Assembly: GCA_009773635.1 (NCBI GenBank)
Contig: WSYC01000001.1
Location: forward strand, 123,979 to 187,978
Reading direction: 5' to 3'
DNA length: 64,000 bases
DNA from: Beijerinckiaceae bacterium
GTDB lineage: Bacteria; Pseudomonadota; Alphaproteobacteria; Rhizobiales; Beijerinckiaceae
Made by a program: the position numbers and the translations under genes. Shown one piece after another: positions 13,635-24,016 of the stretch. The notes beneath the pieces were generated by a model. That model worked only from the letters and a program-made list of their open reading frames with translations, was not told where the DNA came from and did no database searches. Position 1 is the stretch's first letter; every line of letters begins with the position of its first letter.

Positions 13635-14759
13635 TCAGGCCGGACGCAGAATGGAAAGCACCTCGGTTGCAAGGCGCTCCGCGGCGTTCGGCACGCCGAT
13701 CCGTCTGGCGCTGGTCGCCATGTTCGTCAGCAGCGTCGGTTCGGCCACGAGCTTGCCGATCAATTCCGCCAGCGCGATCGGCGTGAACGCACTTTGCGCC
13801 ATGACGATCGCCCCACCGGCTTTGGCGAGCACCTCGCCGTTCGCGGCCTGATCCTGATCGAGCGCGCCCGGCAGCGGCACGAGAATCGCGGGGCGGCCGA
13901 TCACGCCGAGTTCGGAGACGGTGGAAGCGCCCGCACGCCCGATCACCAGATGGCTCTCGGCGATACGCTGCGGCAGATCGGAGAAGAAATGCTCGACGAC
14001 ATGCGCCACGCCCATCTTCTCGTAGAGCTTCGTGACACGGAAGACATCCTCGTCACGCGCCTGCTGCGTGATATGGATGCGCTTGCGTAATTCTTCCGGC
14101 ATGTTCTGGAGGGCGTTGGGCAGCACATCGCTCATCACGCGCGCACCCTGACTGCCGCCGAACACGAGCAGGCGCACCGGTCCGCCTTCGGTCAAGACCG
14201 GATAGGGGATCTCGGCCGCATGCAGCACGGGCTTGCGCACGGGATTGCCGGTGACCTCGGTCTTTTCGGGGAACTCATCTGTCTTCAGCGGGAAGCCGGT
14301 CGCAATCCGGTCGACCTTCGGCGCGAGGAAGCGGTTTGCCCGCCCCATGACGGCATTGCCTTCGTGGATAATCGTCGGAATGCCCTTGAAGCGCGCGGCC
14401 AGAATCGGCGGCACGGTCGGGTAGCCGCCAAAGCCCACCACCACTTTCGGGTTGATGCGTCCGAGCAGGGCATAGGCCTGTTTCAGGCCGACAAGAAGCC
14501 GCCACAGCCCCCTGATTCTGGCCTCCAGACTGGAGCCCGTTACCGTGCCGGCTGTGATGGTGTTCACATCGCCCGGAAAGCGCTCCACCCAGTTGTCGAC
14601 GCGCGTATCGGTAACAAGTTCCACAAGTTCGCCGCGATGGACCAGCACTTCGGCCAGCGCTTCCGCCGGGAAGAGATGACCGCCGGTGCCACCGGCCGCG
14701 AGCAAGATCGGACGTCTGGGAATCGGATGCTTGGGAGCCGGATTCTTGGACTCAGGCAT
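13635..14759 (-). CDS. murG: Undecaprenyl-PP-MurNAc-pentapeptide GlcNAc transferase MurG
   Basis: Peripheral membrane glycosyltransferase converting lipid I to lipid II. G-loop motifs AAGGTGGHLFPAEAL (N-terminal) and VFGGSQGARVMS (C-terminal domain) are clear, with the UDP-GlcNAc region GRAGASTVSELGVIGRP. The length of 374 is normal. The start overlaps the end of ftsW by 8 bp. Confidence 0.98.
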   Translation of the reverse strand: MPESKNPAPKHPIPRRPILLAAGGTGGHLFPAEALAEVLVHRGELVELVTDTRVDNWVERFPGDVNTITAGTVTGSSLEARIRGLWRLLVGLKQAYALLGRINPKVVVGFGGYPTVPPILAARFKGIPTIIHEGNAVMGRANRFLAPKVDRIATGFPLKTDEFPEKTEVTGNPVRKPVLHAAEIPYPVLTEGGPVRLLVFGGSQGARVMSDVLPNALQNMPEELRKRIHITQQARDEDVFRVTKLYEKMGVAHVVEHFFSDLPQRIAESHLVIGRAGASTVSELGVIGRPAILVPLPGALDQDQAANGEVLAKAGGAIVMAQSAFTPIALAELIGKLVAEPTLLTNMATSARRIGVPNAAERLATEVLSILRPA

Positions 14760-15960
14760 GCGTCGGGCTCCCCTGTCGATAGGCGGTGCCGGGCATCAGC
14801 GTCATCCCCGCCGGCGCATTGGCCCCATGGGGTTGCGCCATGCGGTCCATCAGCGCTGCCTTCGGGCGTTTGCGGGTCACAGCCAACAACAGACCGGTCG
14901 TGATCGCGACCGAGAGCAGCGACGAGCCGCCATAGGAAAGGAACGGCAACGTCATTCCCTTCGGCGGGATGAGGTTGAGGTTCACCGCCATGTTGATGAA
15001 GGCCTGCAACCCGAACAGCATGACGAGCCCCGCCCCTGCCATACGGCAGAAGGGATCGGCGTTCTGCCGCGCCGAGATCATCCCGCGCACGACGATGAAG
15101 CCGAAGAGCGCTACCACCAGCAGGCAGGTGATGGCGCCGAATTCCTCGCCGATCACCGCGAACATGAAATCCGTATGGCTGTCAGGCAGCGAGCGCTTGA
15201 TGATGCCCTCGCCGGGGCCCCGCCCGAACCAGCCGCCGGACAGGAAACTCTCCAGCGCCATATCGGTCTGGAAGGTGTCGCCGTTGCCCTTGTTGAGGAA
15301 GCGGTCGATGCGGTCCGTCACGTGCGGCAGGAAGCGATAGGCCGCGAAAAGCCCGACGATGCCGCCCCCGGCGAGCCCGATCACCCACATGATGTGAAGA
15401 CCGGCGAGGAAGAACAGCCCGCACCACACTGTGGTGACGAGGATCGTCTGGCCGAGATCCGGCTGGCGGATCAGCGGGACAACGACCATCGGCAGCAGCA
15501 GGAGCGCAATCATCAGGCTCGGCATGTCCCGGCGTGACTGGCGTTCGGAAAACGCCCAGGCTGCCATGATCACGAAGGCGGGCTTGAGGATTTCAGACGG
15601 CTGGAGCGAAAACCCCGGCAGGTTGATCCAGCGCCGCGCGCCTTTGACCTCGGCCCCGACGAACAGCGTCGCCACCACCAGCCCCAGCCCGACGATGAAG
15701 AGCACAATGGCCGCCCGCCGCACCTGACGCGGATTAAGGAACGAGGCACCGACCATCAGCGCGCCGAACAACAGCAGGAACACCGCCTGCCGGTTCACGA
15801 AATGGAACGTCGGCAGCCCGAGCTTGTTCGCCACCGGAGGATAGGCCGCGAGACCGAACAGGAAGCCGGAAACCATCAGGGCCACGAACGAAAACATCAG
15901 CCAGCGATCGATGGTCCACCACCACTCGCCGAATGTCGTGCGTTCCGCGCGTGTCACCAT
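14752..15960 (-). CDS. ftsW: Septal peptidoglycan glycosyltransferase FtsW (SEDS family)
   Basis: Polytopic SEDS glycosyltransferase that polymerises septal glycan together with FtsI. About ten hydrophobic segments are visible, along with SEDS sequences such as GARRWINLPGFSLQPSEILKP and the C-terminal NLIPPKGMTLPFLSYGGSS. I start at MVTRAERT (15960, 402 aa); an earlier in-frame ATG at 15990 would add ten residues not expected for the family. It lies between murD and murG. Confidence 0.96.
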   Translation of the reverse strand: MVTRAERTTFGEWWWTIDRWLMFSFVALMVSGFLFGLAAYPPVANKLGLPTFHFVNRQAVFLLLFGALMVGASFLNPRQVRRAAIVLFIVGLGLVVATLFVGAEVKGARRWINLPGFSLQPSEILKPAFVIMAAWAFSERQSRRDMPSLMIALLLLPMVVVPLIRQPDLGQTILVTTVWCGLFFLAGLHIMWVIGLAGGGIVGLFAAYRFLPHVTDRIDRFLNKGNGDTFQTDMALESFLSGGWFGRGPGEGIIKRSLPDSHTDFMFAVIGEEFGAITCLLVVALFGFIVVRGMISARQNADPFCRMAGAGLVMLFGLQAFINMAVNLNLIPPKGMTLPFLSYGGSSLLSVAITTGLLLAVTRKRPKAALMDRMAQPHGANAPAGMTLMPGTAYRQGSPTHA

Positions 15961-15999
15961 GTGCTTCGCACCTTCGTTGCCGAGGTGCACCGCACCTCG

Positions 16000-17388
16000 C
16001 TACTGCGCCGAGTATCCCGGCAGTTTTTCAGCGAGTTCGCGGAACATGGCCCCGCGAACCTCGAAATTCGGAAACTGATCAAAGGAGGCGCAAGAAGGTG
16101 AAAGAAGGATTACCGGCTCATCAAAATCGGCGTTTTTCGCATCCCGCGCCGCGCTCTCCAGCGCCACTTGCAACGTGATGGCGCGCTCGTAGGGCACCTT
16201 GCCCTCCAGCGTTGCAGCGAAGTCGTCCATCGCCGCCCCGATCAGATAGGCCTTCGCGATTCGCGGGAAATACGGCGCGAGCGGGCGGATACCGCCATCC
16301 TTCGCCTTGCCACCGGCGATCCAGAAAATCCCCTCGTCGAACGAGAGCAGGGCTTTTTCGGTTGAATCGGCGTTGGTCGCCTTGGAATCGTTGATCAGCA
16401 GCGCCTTTCCGACGCGCCCGACCTGCTCCATCCGGTGGGCGAGGCCGGGGAAACTGGCAAGGCCAGCCTGAATCTTGGCTTCATCAAGCCCGATCCTGAG
16501 ACAGGCCGCCACGGCCGCCGCCGCGTTCTGCGCGTTGTGATCCCCGCGCAAGGAGCCGATGCCGGCAAGGTCCGCAAGCTTGCGACCGTGCCCGCGCCAG
16601 GCGAAAATCTCACGGCCGCGCACATGGATGCCCGCCGGCAGGTTTTCGGACAGCGAAATCCGCACGATGGGCTTGCCGGAATGATCGAGCCGCACGGCAA
16701 TCGCCTCGGAGTGGGGATCGTCGACGCCGATGATGGCGGTATCCGCGGCGATCACGAGCCGCTCCTTGACGGCAGCGTAATGCTCCATCGTGCCGTGCCG
16801 GTCGATGTGATCCGGCGAGAGGTTGAGCAGCAACCCGATGCTGGGGGCGAGCGAAGGCGCAAGATCGATCTGGTACGACGACATCTCGATGACGTGGATA
16901 CGATCCCCCGCCGGCGCGGCAAGATGCAGGATCGGCGTGCCGATATTGCCGCCAAGCTGCACGTCCCTACCCGCTTCGCGCAGGATATGGGCGATCAACG
17001 CCGTTGTCGTCGATTTGCCGTTGGTGCCGGTGATCGCGATGAACGGGGCATCCGGTGCGAGGCGTTTGCGCTCGCGGCAGAAGAGCTCGATATCGCCAAT
17101 GATCTCGACATCCGCCTTCCGGGCGAGGTCCACGCTCCAGTGCGGCGCCGGATGCGTCAGCGGTACGCCCGGCGAGAGCACCAGCGCAGCCATGCCCTTC
17201 CAGTCGATCGTCCGGAGGTCAGTGGCATCAAATCCGGCAGAACGGGCCTTCTCGACAGCCTTTTCGGCGTCATCCCACACCACGACACGGGCACCGCCCG
17301 CCCGCAGGGCCTCGGCGGTCGCGAACCCGGAACCACCGAGCCCGAACAGGGCCACAGACTTGCCGCGGAAGGTTTCGACAGGGATCAT
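16000..17388 (-). CDS. murD: UDP-N-acetylmuramoylalanine--D-glutamate ligase MurD
   Basis: Adds D-Glu to UDP-MurNAc-L-Ala. It shows the N-terminal dinucleotide-like fold motif [13 protein letters not shown], the P-loop [19 protein letters not shown] and the C-terminal region [19 protein letters not shown]. The start at 17388 ([10 protein letters not shown], 462 aa) has GGAGAAA about 7 nt upstream. The 17 further codons available upstream run into a palindromic repeat and are unlikely to be coding. Confidence 0.97.
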   Translation of the reverse strand: MIPVETFRGKSVALFGLGGSGFATAEALRAGGARVVVWDDAEKAVEKARSAGFDATDLRTIDWKGMAALVLSPGVPLTHPAPHWSVDLARKADVEIIGDIELFCRERKRLAPDAPFIAITGTNGKSTTTALIAHILREAGRDVQLGGNIGTPILHLAAPAGDRIHVIEMSSYQIDLAPSLAPSIGLLLNLSPDHIDRHGTMEHYAAVKERLVIAADTAIIGVDDPHSEAIAVRLDHSGKPIVRISLSENLPAGIHVRGREIFAWRGHGRKLADLAGIGSLRGDHNAQNAAAAVAACLRIGLDEAKIQAGLASFPGLAHRMEQVGRVGKALLINDSKATNADSTEKALLSFDEGIFWIAGGKAKDGGIRPLAPYFPRIAKAYLIGAAMDDFAATLEGKVPYERAITLQVALESAARDAKNADFDEPVILLSPSCASFDQFPNFEVRGAMFRELAEKLPGYSAQ

Positions 17389-17413
17389 GTGGTTTCTCCG
17401 GCCTTGCATAAAC

Positions 17414-17446
17414 GTCATGCCCGGGCTCGGCCCGGGCATCCACGAC
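17414..17446. repeat. GCCCGGGC-type palindrome between mraY and murD
   Basis: An inverted repeat (ATGCCCGGGC, short CTCG centre, GCCCGGGCAT) sits in the 89-bp mraY/murD gap. Similar sequences are dispersed in many alphaproteobacterial genomes, from memory. Only this one copy is in the window. Confidence 0.7.
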
Positions 17447-17477
17447 TTACATCAAAGCACAATGGCGTAAAAGCGCC

Positions 17478-18560
17478 TCACCGCAGCTTCAGCGTCGCGA
17501 GGCCGACCAGCGCCAGGATCACCGCGATGATCCAGAAGCGGATCACGACCTGCGGTTCCTTCCAGCCCTTTTTCTCGTAGTGGTGGTGGATCGGCGCCAT
17601 GCGGAACACGCGCTTGCCGGTGAGCTTGAACGAGGCCACCTGAATGATCACACTGGCCGCTTCGAGCACGAAGAGCCCGCCGACGATCGCAAAAACGATC
17701 TCGTGCTTCGTCGCCACCGCCGCCGTGCCGAGCAGGCCGCCGAGCGCGAGGCTGCCGGTATCGCCCATGAAAATCTGCGCCGGCGGCGCGTTGAACCACA
17801 GGAAGCCGAGCCCGGCCCCGATCACCGCGCCGAGAATGACCGCGATTTCGCCGGTGCCGGGGATGAAGTGGATCTGGAGGTAGTTCGAGAAAATCGCATT
17901 GCCCGAGAGATAGGCGATGAAGCCGAATGTGCCGGCGGCAATCATCACCGGCACGATGGCGAGCCCATCCAGCCCGTCGGTAAGGTTCACGGCATTGCCC
18001 GCCGCGACAATGACAAACGGCGCGAAGACAAAGAAGAACAGGCCGAGCTGGATCACGAGATCCTTGAACACTGGCACGGCCACCGTCGTGCCGAGCGCTG
18101 GCGGGAAACTGCGTGAGATGACATAGCAGGCCACCCCTGCGATCACCGCTTCCAACGCCAGCCGGGCCCGCGAGGAAAAACCCTTGTGGGACTGTTTCGT
18201 CACCTTCAGGAAGTCATCGTAGAAGCCGATGGCGCCAAACCCGAGCGTCACACCCAGCACGCACCACACGAACGGATTGGAGAGGTTCGCCCAGAGCAGC
18301 GTCGAGACCACGATGCCGGCAAGAATCATCAAGCCGCCCATGGTCGGCGTGCCGCGCTTCAGGAGATGCGATTCCGGCCCGTCCTCACGGATCGGCTGGC
18401 CCTTGCCCTGCTTCATGCGCAGGAGATTGATGATCCCCGGCCCGAAGAACAGCACGAAGAACAGCGCCGTCACCGTCGCCGCACCGGCACGGAAGGTAAT
18501 GTAACGGAAGACGTTCAGCGGACTGAAGGTGCTCGCGAGATCCGATAACCAGAAAAACAT
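17478..18560 (-). CDS. mraY: Phospho-MurNAc-pentapeptide-transferase MraY
   Basis: Integral membrane enzyme joining phospho-MurNAc-pentapeptide to undecaprenyl phosphate to give lipid I. Ten hydrophobic segments and the family loops are present: [30 protein letters not shown], the catalytic Asp region [23 protein letters not shown] and [13 protein letters not shown]. Length 360 is canonical. It begins 5 bp after the murF stop. Confidence 0.98.
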   Translation of the reverse strand: MFFWLSDLASTFSPLNVFRYITFRAGAATVTALFFVLFFGPGIINLLRMKQGKGQPIREDGPESHLLKRGTPTMGGLMILAGIVVSTLLWANLSNPFVWCVLGVTLGFGAIGFYDDFLKVTKQSHKGFSSRARLALEAVIAGVACYVISRSFPPALGTTVAVPVFKDLVIQLGLFFFVFAPFVIVAAGNAVNLTDGLDGLAIVPVMIAAGTFGFIAYLSGNAIFSNYLQIHFIPGTGEIAVILGAVIGAGLGFLWFNAPPAQIFMGDTGSLALGGLLGTAAVATKHEIVFAIVGGLFVLEAASVIIQVASFKLTGKRVFRMAPIHHHYEKKGWKEPQVVIRFWIIAVILALVGLATLKLR

Positions 18561-18565
18561 AGCCC

Positions 18566-20011
18566 CTAGCCTTCCACCACCGTGGCTTCTGCCACAGGGA
18601 ACCGCGCCTTGAGCGCAGCCACCACGCGGCCCATCTTGGAGCCGAGCGAACCCTTGATCATCACGACATCACCGGGCTGGATCGCATCACACAGAAGCGG
18701 CGCCAGCCCATCCGAGGCCTCCGCATACGCCCCCCGGCGGTTCGCGGGCAAGCCCTGAAAGAGATTTCGCATCAGGGGACCCGAGGCAAAGACAAGATCG
18801 ATATCGTTGTCCACAACCGGATCACCAAGCGCCGCGTGCAACTTTGCCGCCTCGGGGCCGAGTTCGAGCATGTCCCCCATCACGGCGATCCGCCGGCCCC
18901 GCGCGCCGCGCGGGATCGAGCCGGTCACCGCCAGCGCCGCGCGCATCGAGGACGGATTGGCGTTGTAGCTCTCGTCGATCAGCGTGAAACTGCGGTCACC
19001 GATCTTGAGCAGCATCCGCTTGCCGCGCCCCTCAACCGAGCCGAACCCCTGAAGCGACAGCGCCGCGAGCGCGAGATCCGCCCCCACAACATGCGCCGCA
19101 CCGAGAACCGCCAGCGAATTCATCGCAAAATGCCGCCCCGCCGCCCCGATGCGGTAGGTGACCGGGATGCCGAACACTTCGGCCGAAACAAGCGAGAAAT
19201 CCGGGTCAAGATGCACATCCACCAGCCGGATATCCATGCCCGGCGCGGCACCGAAGCGGACGATACGTCCCGCCCGGCTCGCCGCCGCATGGGCCGCAAG
19301 GCGCGCCGCCTGCGCGTTATCACCGTTGATGATCGCGACACCACCCGGCTCTATTCCTGCAAAAATCTCGCCCTTGGCATCGGCGATGGCCTCGATGCCC
19401 CGGAACTGCGCGAGATGTACCGGTTCGACCGTCGTGACAACAGCGACATCCGGACGCACCATCGCGGTCAACGGCAGGATTTCGAACGGATTCGACATCC
19501 CGATCTCGAAGATGCCGTAATCGCACCCTTCCGGCATGCGTGAGAGGGTCAGCGGCACGCCCCAGTGATTGTTGTAGGAAGCGACGGAGGCATGGAGTTT
19601 TCCCTGCCCACCCAGCGCACCGCGCAGCATCTCCTTGGTCGAGGTCTTGCCGACCGAGCCCGTGACCGCGATCACCGGGCCGTGCATCCGCGCGCGCGAG
19701 GCGCATCCGAGCCGCTCCAGCCCTCTGAGCACGTCATCGACCACGATCAGCGGCGCATCCGGGCCGAAATTGCCGGCATGGGCGGTATCAACCGCCGCCG
19801 CCGCAGCGCCCTTCTCCAGCGCGGTGGTGACGAAGGCGTGGCCATCGTGCACATCGCCTTTGATGGCAAAGAACAGCGCGCCGGGCTCGAGCGTACGGGT
19901 ATCGATCGAGATCGAACCGATATCGCCGGCGAGGCGGCCGCGCACCTTGCCCTGCATCAGGGCGGGCAGATCCGCCGCACGCCAGAGGGGCCCGGAAGCC
20001 GTATCGTTCAT
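18566..20011 (-). CDS. murF: UDP-MurNAc-tripeptide--D-Ala-D-Ala ligase MurF
   Basis: Completes the UDP-MurNAc pentapeptide by adding D-Ala-D-Ala. P-loop [15 protein letters not shown] and the downstream [17 protein letters not shown] are diagnostic. The start at 20011 ([10 protein letters not shown], 481 aa) is preceded by GGAG at a good distance and lies 13 bp after the murE stop. The longer alternative starting at 20041 would overlap murE by 17 bp. Confidence 0.97.
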   Translation of the reverse strand: MNDTASGPLWRAADLPALMQGKVRGRLAGDIGSISIDTRTLEPGALFFAIKGDVHDGHAFVTTALEKGAAAAAVDTAHAGNFGPDAPLIVVDDVLRGLERLGCASRARMHGPVIAVTGSVGKTSTKEMLRGALGGQGKLHASVASYNNHWGVPLTLSRMPEGCDYGIFEIGMSNPFEILPLTAMVRPDVAVVTTVEPVHLAQFRGIEAIADAKGEIFAGIEPGGVAIINGDNAQAARLAAHAAASRAGRIVRFGAAPGMDIRLVDVHLDPDFSLVSAEVFGIPVTYRIGAAGRHFAMNSLAVLGAAHVVGADLALAALSLQGFGSVEGRGKRMLLKIGDRSFTLIDESYNANPSSMRAALAVTGSIPRGARGRRIAVMGDMLELGPEAAKLHAALGDPVVDNDIDLVFASGPLMRNLFQGLPANRRGAYAEASDGLAPLLCDAIQPGDVVMIKGSLGSKMGRVVAALKARFPVAEATVVEG

Positions 20012-20024
20012 GCCCGCTCTCCGT

Positions 20025-21536
20025 TCACGTAAGCTCAGCAATCACGGCGCGTGCGACATCGTGATCCGAGAAAGGATGCGTTTCCAACCCGACGATCTGG
20101 CCGGTTTCATGGCCTTTTCCGGCGATCAGCAAGGCGTCGCCAGGTTCAAGCCGCACGACCCCCTCGCGAATCGCAGCAGCGCGGTCGCCGATCTCGATTC
20201 CGCCGGGGCAGGCCGCGAGCATGGCCGCACGGATCATCGCCGGGTCTTCGGAACGCGGGTTGTCATCGGTGATGATCGCGATATCTGCCTTTTCCGCCGC
20301 AATCCGCCCCATGATCGGGCGCTTGCCGGGATCGCGATCCCCGCCGCAGCCGATTACCACGATCAGCTTGCCGCTCACGAACGGGCGGAGCGCGCCGAGC
20401 GCATAGGACAGCGCCTCGGGCTTGTGGGCATAGTCGACGAACACCGGCGCGGCGTTGAACGCCCCCACGCGCTCCAACCGCCCCGGCACGCCGGTGAGCG
20501 CGCCGAGCGCCTTGACGACAGCTTTGGGTTTTTCGCCGAGCTGTAGCGCAAAGGCCGCGGCAACGAGCGCGTTTTCGACCTGGAAGGTGCCCATCAGCGG
20601 GACATGCACCGGATAGTCCTTGCCCTTGAAACGGAACGTCACCTGCTGGCCAAAGCCGTGCGGTTCGACAGCAACAAGCCTGACATCCTCGCCGCGCCGC
20701 CCCACCGTAACCGCGTGCCGCCCGGCCAGCTCAGCCACAACCGCCGCTTCCGCGCCGCGATCCCCGTCCAGATTGATGATCGCCGGGCACCCCGGCGGCA
20801 GCAACTGCTCGAACAGCTTCATTTTCGCGGCGAAATAGGCATCGATCGTCGGGTGGTAATCAAGATGATCGCGCCCGAGGTTGGTGAAGGCAGCGGCCTT
20901 CAGCCGGACCTCATCAAGCCGCGCCTGATCGAGCCCGTGGCTGGAGGCTTCCATCGCCAGATGCGTGATGCCGTCGGTTGCCAGCTGGTGCAGCGTCCGG
21001 TGCAGCGTGATCGGATCCGGTGTCGTCAGCGCGCCGTAATCCGCGCCATCCGGCCCGATGAGCCCGAGCGTGCCGAGCGAGGCGGCGGGGCGTCCGCAGG
21101 CCGCGAAGATCTGCCGGGTGAATTCGGCGACCGAGGTTTTCCCGGCCGTGCCGGTCACGGCGATGACGGTCTCCGGCTGGCCGGGGTAGAAAAAGACCGC
21201 GGCCTTCGAGAGCGCGTGGCGCATGTCCGGCGCCTGCAGATAGAGCACCATCCGGTCGAGATCGCGAGGTCGTTCACCGGCACCGACGACGGCGGTGGCC
21301 CCGGCGGCTACGGCGGCCGGAATGAACCCGGCGCCGTCAATCTTCGTGCCGGGCATCGCAAAGAACGCGTAGCCTTCGCGGACATTGCGGCTGTCGGAAG
21401 CGATACCGGCCAGCGGCACAGCGCTGAAATGCCCGGCATTCAACCCAAGGAGTGTGGCAAGGCCGCCAAGCGTCGGGAACGCATCCGTTCTTGCGCTGGC
21501 GGGACTTGCGCTGGCGGGAAGTTTCGGCTCGGCCAT
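20025..21536 (-). CDS. murE: UDP-MurNAc-L-Ala-D-Glu--meso-DAP ligase MurE
   Basis: Adds meso-diaminopimelate to the stem peptide. The P-loop region VTGTAGKTSVAEFTRQIF is present, and the DNPR motif (ITDDNPRSEDPAMI) near the C-terminus indicates meso-DAP rather than lysine specificity, so the cell wall is of the DAP type. I use the start at 21536 (MAEPKLPAS, 503 aa) with GAGGA about 10 nt upstream; an upstream start at 21599 would overlap ftsI. Confidence 0.97.
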   Translation of the reverse strand: MAEPKLPASASPASARTDAFPTLGGLATLLGLNAGHFSAVPLAGIASDSRNVREGYAFFAMPGTKIDGAGFIPAAVAAGATAVVGAGERPRDLDRMVLYLQAPDMRHALSKAAVFFYPGQPETVIAVTGTAGKTSVAEFTRQIFAACGRPAASLGTLGLIGPDGADYGALTTPDPITLHRTLHQLATDGITHLAMEASSHGLDQARLDEVRLKAAAFTNLGRDHLDYHPTIDAYFAAKMKLFEQLLPPGCPAIINLDGDRGAEAAVVAELAGRHAVTVGRRGEDVRLVAVEPHGFGQQVTFRFKGKDYPVHVPLMGTFQVENALVAAAFALQLGEKPKAVVKALGALTGVPGRLERVGAFNAAPVFVDYAHKPEALSYALGALRPFVSGKLIVVIGCGGDRDPGKRPIMGRIAAEKADIAIITDDNPRSEDPAMIRAAMLAACPGGIEIGDRAAAIREGVVRLEPGDALLIAGKGHETGQIVGLETHPFSDHDVARAVIAELT

Positions 21537-21573
21537 TCCGCTTCGATCCTCGGCGGGGTCTCCCGCTCTCGTG

Positions 21574-23367
21574 TTACTGCCGAACCGGCATGCCGCCAAG
21601 CTTCGCGATCAGCGGGAAAGGCTGGTGCGGCAGCTCGAACTTGGTCTCAAGCCCGAGCATGGGGCCGATGCGTTCGACGATTCGTCCCGTCGTCGGCGCG
21701 GCATTCCAGCCGGAGGTGGCATAGCCATGCGTCTCGGGCAAGCCCTTCGGCTCATCCAGCGTCACGAGGAGGATGTAGCGCGCCTTGTCCGCCGGCATCA
21801 CCGACATGAAGGCGTTGAACAGCCGCGTCTTGGAATAACGCCCGCCGACGACCTTCTCGGAGGTGCCGGTCTTGCCGCCAAGGTAATAGCCGGGGATATC
21901 GGCCTTGGTCGCGGAGCCCTTCTCGGCGTTGAGGCGCATGACATAGCGCATCATCTGGCTGGTTTCGGGTTTGATCACCTGCGTTGAAACCTTGTCCGCC
22001 TCTTCGCGTGAGCGCTTGAGGTAGGTCGGCGTGATCATCCGCCCGCCGTTGACGAGCGCCGCCGTCGCCGCCGCCGCCTGAAGCGGGGCGACCGCAAGGC
22101 CATGGCCGAAGGCGATGGTCATGGTGTTGAGCTCACCCCATTTGGCGGGCTTGATCGGCTCGGAGCTTTCCGGCAACTCGGTACGCATGCGATCGAGCTG
22201 ACCCATCTTCTTGAGAAACGCCTTGTGCCCCTCCACCCCCACCGCCAGCGCCATGCGGGCGGTGCCGATGTTCGAGGAGTAGATGAAGATTTCCGGAACC
22301 GAGAGCGCCCGGCCTTTGCCATGGAAATCACCGATCTTGAACCGCCCGTAACGCAGCGGCTGGCTGGCGTCGAACATCGATGAGAGCTTCACCTTGCCCG
22401 AATCGAGCGCCATCGCGGTCGTCAGCGCCTTGAAGGTCGAGCCCATCTCGTAAACACCGACCTGGAGCCGGTTGATGTTCTCGGGCTTGAGCGCATCGGC
22501 AGGGTTGTTGGGATCGTAATCCGGCAGGCTGACGTGGCTGATGATCTCGCCGGTATCGACATCAAGCACCAGCGCCGAGCCGGCGATCGCCTTGTATTTC
22601 GCCACCGCCGCCGCGAGTTCCTCGCGCACGGCATGCGTCACGCGGACATCGAGCGCGAGTTCCACCGGGTTGAGATCGGCTGAATCATGCGCGAGGCCCG
22701 CGCCCTTGAGATCGTTCAGACCATTGGAATCGATGTATTTCTCGATGCCAGCAATACCGATATTGTCGATATTGGCGAAGCCGAGCACATGCGCGCCCGC
22801 CGTCCCGTTGGGGTAGACGCGCTTGTTTTCGGGCAGGAAGCCGACGCCCGGCAGGCCAAGGCGGTGGATTTCCGCCTGCTGCTTCGGTGTCACCTCGCGC
22901 TTGATCCAGACAAAGCCGTTCTTCTTGCCGAGCTTGTCACGCAGTTCCTTGCCGTCAAGTTCGGGGATCACGGCATTGATGAGTTCGGCGGCCTCGTCCT
23001 TGTCGATCACCTTGCGCGGGTCGGCAAAGATCGAGATCGTCTTGACGTCCGTCGCCATCACGATACCCGTGCGATCGACGATCGCCGGCCGGGCCGTGGA
23101 AATCGCCTGCTGGGTTATCCGGCCGATGGTGGAAGCATCATCCTGGCGGACATTGATCTGCACCAACCGCCCGGCGAGCGTGGCGAACATGCTGCCAAAG
23201 ACCAGCGCCACCAGCATGATGCGCGGATTGAGCTTCTCCGACCGCACCATGAACATGGCCCGGAAAAACCCCGGTCCGGCCGCGCGGGCAGGCACGGCAA
23301 CGGGAACGGCCTCGGCCGTTTGCCGGCGGAGGAAGGGATTCCGGAACGCAAAACGCGGCAGACGCAT
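21574..23367 (-). CDS. ftsI: Septal transpeptidase FtsI (PBP3)
   Basis: Class B penicillin-binding protein that cross-links septal peptidoglycan. A basic cytoplasmic tail precedes one membrane segment (IMLVALVFGSMFATLAGRLV). The pedestal domain follows, then the transpeptidase motifs: STFK (active-site Ser), SSN in IYSSNIGTARMAL, and KTG in LGGKTGTSEKVVGG. The 597-residue length is normal. It lies 10 bp after ftsL and upstream of murE. Confidence 0.98.
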   Translation of the reverse strand: MRLPRFAFRNPFLRRQTAEAVPVAVPARAAGPGFFRAMFMVRSEKLNPRIMLVALVFGSMFATLAGRLVQINVRQDDASTIGRITQQAISTARPAIVDRTGIVMATDVKTISIFADPRKVIDKDEAAELINAVIPELDGKELRDKLGKKNGFVWIKREVTPKQQAEIHRLGLPGVGFLPENKRVYPNGTAGAHVLGFANIDNIGIAGIEKYIDSNGLNDLKGAGLAHDSADLNPVELALDVRVTHAVREELAAAVAKYKAIAGSALVLDVDTGEIISHVSLPDYDPNNPADALKPENINRLQVGVYEMGSTFKALTTAMALDSGKVKLSSMFDASQPLRYGRFKIGDFHGKGRALSVPEIFIYSSNIGTARMALAVGVEGHKAFLKKMGQLDRMRTELPESSEPIKPAKWGELNTMTIAFGHGLAVAPLQAAAATAALVNGGRMITPTYLKRSREEADKVSTQVIKPETSQMMRYVMRLNAEKGSATKADIPGYYLGGKTGTSEKVVGGRYSKTRLFNAFMSVMPADKARYILLVTLDEPKGLPETHGYATSGWNAAPTTGRIVERIGPMLGLETKFELPHQPFPLIAKLGGMPVRQ

Positions 23368-23377
23368 CGTTACTTCC

Positions 23378-24016
23378 TCACTGGATGAGCTTCTTGAGGA
23401 AGCCGGTCAGCGGATTGGAGGATTTCGGTTCAGGTGCCGATGCCGCGACGGCGGGTGCCGGCGCGCCAACTTTCGCGGGCGGGATCAGCCGGACAGGACC
23501 GGATGCCGCCTTGGCCGGACCCGTTGATTTCGCCGGGTTCGCAGCCTTGGCCTGTGCGGACGACTTTGCCTGCGCAGTGGTCTTTCCAGTCGTATTGGCG
23601 GAAGCCGGCGTCGTCGCCTTGCCGGTTTTCGAGGCTGCGGAAGGTGTCGTGCCTGTCGATTTGGACGCCGCTTTCTTCGCGCTGTCCGGGGTCGGGATCG
23701 AGCCTGTGAGCAGCGAATCGATCACATCACCCTTGGCGGGCGTCGCCTGCGGGATATCTGCTGGTTTCGCGATCTGCCTGGCCGAAACTGTCCCCATGCC
23801 GGACTCGGGCTTGGCGAGCGACTGCAGCCGTTCGGGGCGGTTGAACAGATGCCATTCGGCCTGAAGAATAGCCACGGCATCGCGCTCGCGGGTCAGCTCG
23901 ACCTCGCGCTTGCGCAGCGTTTCGGCAACGAGAATGGTCTCGTATTTCACCGAATACGCCCAGGTCGCGCTCGAGATGACGGCAATCAGCGCAAGCAGAT
24001 TGAGAAGGCGGATCAT
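23378..24016 (-). CDS. ftsL: FtsL-like cell division protein
   Basis: Small bitopic divisome protein, recognised chiefly by position between rsmH and ftsI and by architecture. An N-terminal membrane segment ([20 protein letters not shown]) is followed by a coiled-coil stretch ([20 protein letters not shown], with [18 protein letters not shown] after it), which matches the family. The last ~100 residues are a low-complexity Ala/Lys/Thr/Pro tail ending in a possible amphipathic helix ([12 protein letters not shown]). At 212 residues it is long for FtsL (about 120), as often in Hyphomicrobiales. Its start overlaps the rsmH stop as ATGA. Confidence 0.88.
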   Translation of the reverse strand: MIRLLNLLALIAVISSATWAYSVKYETILVAETLRKREVELTRERDAVAILQAEWHLFNRPERLQSLAKPESGMGTVSARQIAKPADIPQATPAKGDVIDSLLTGSIPTPDSAKKAASKSTGTTPSAASKTGKATTPASANTTGKTTAQAKSSAQAKAANPAKSTGPAKAASGPVRLIPPAKVGAPAPAVAASAPEPKSSNPLTGFLKKLIQ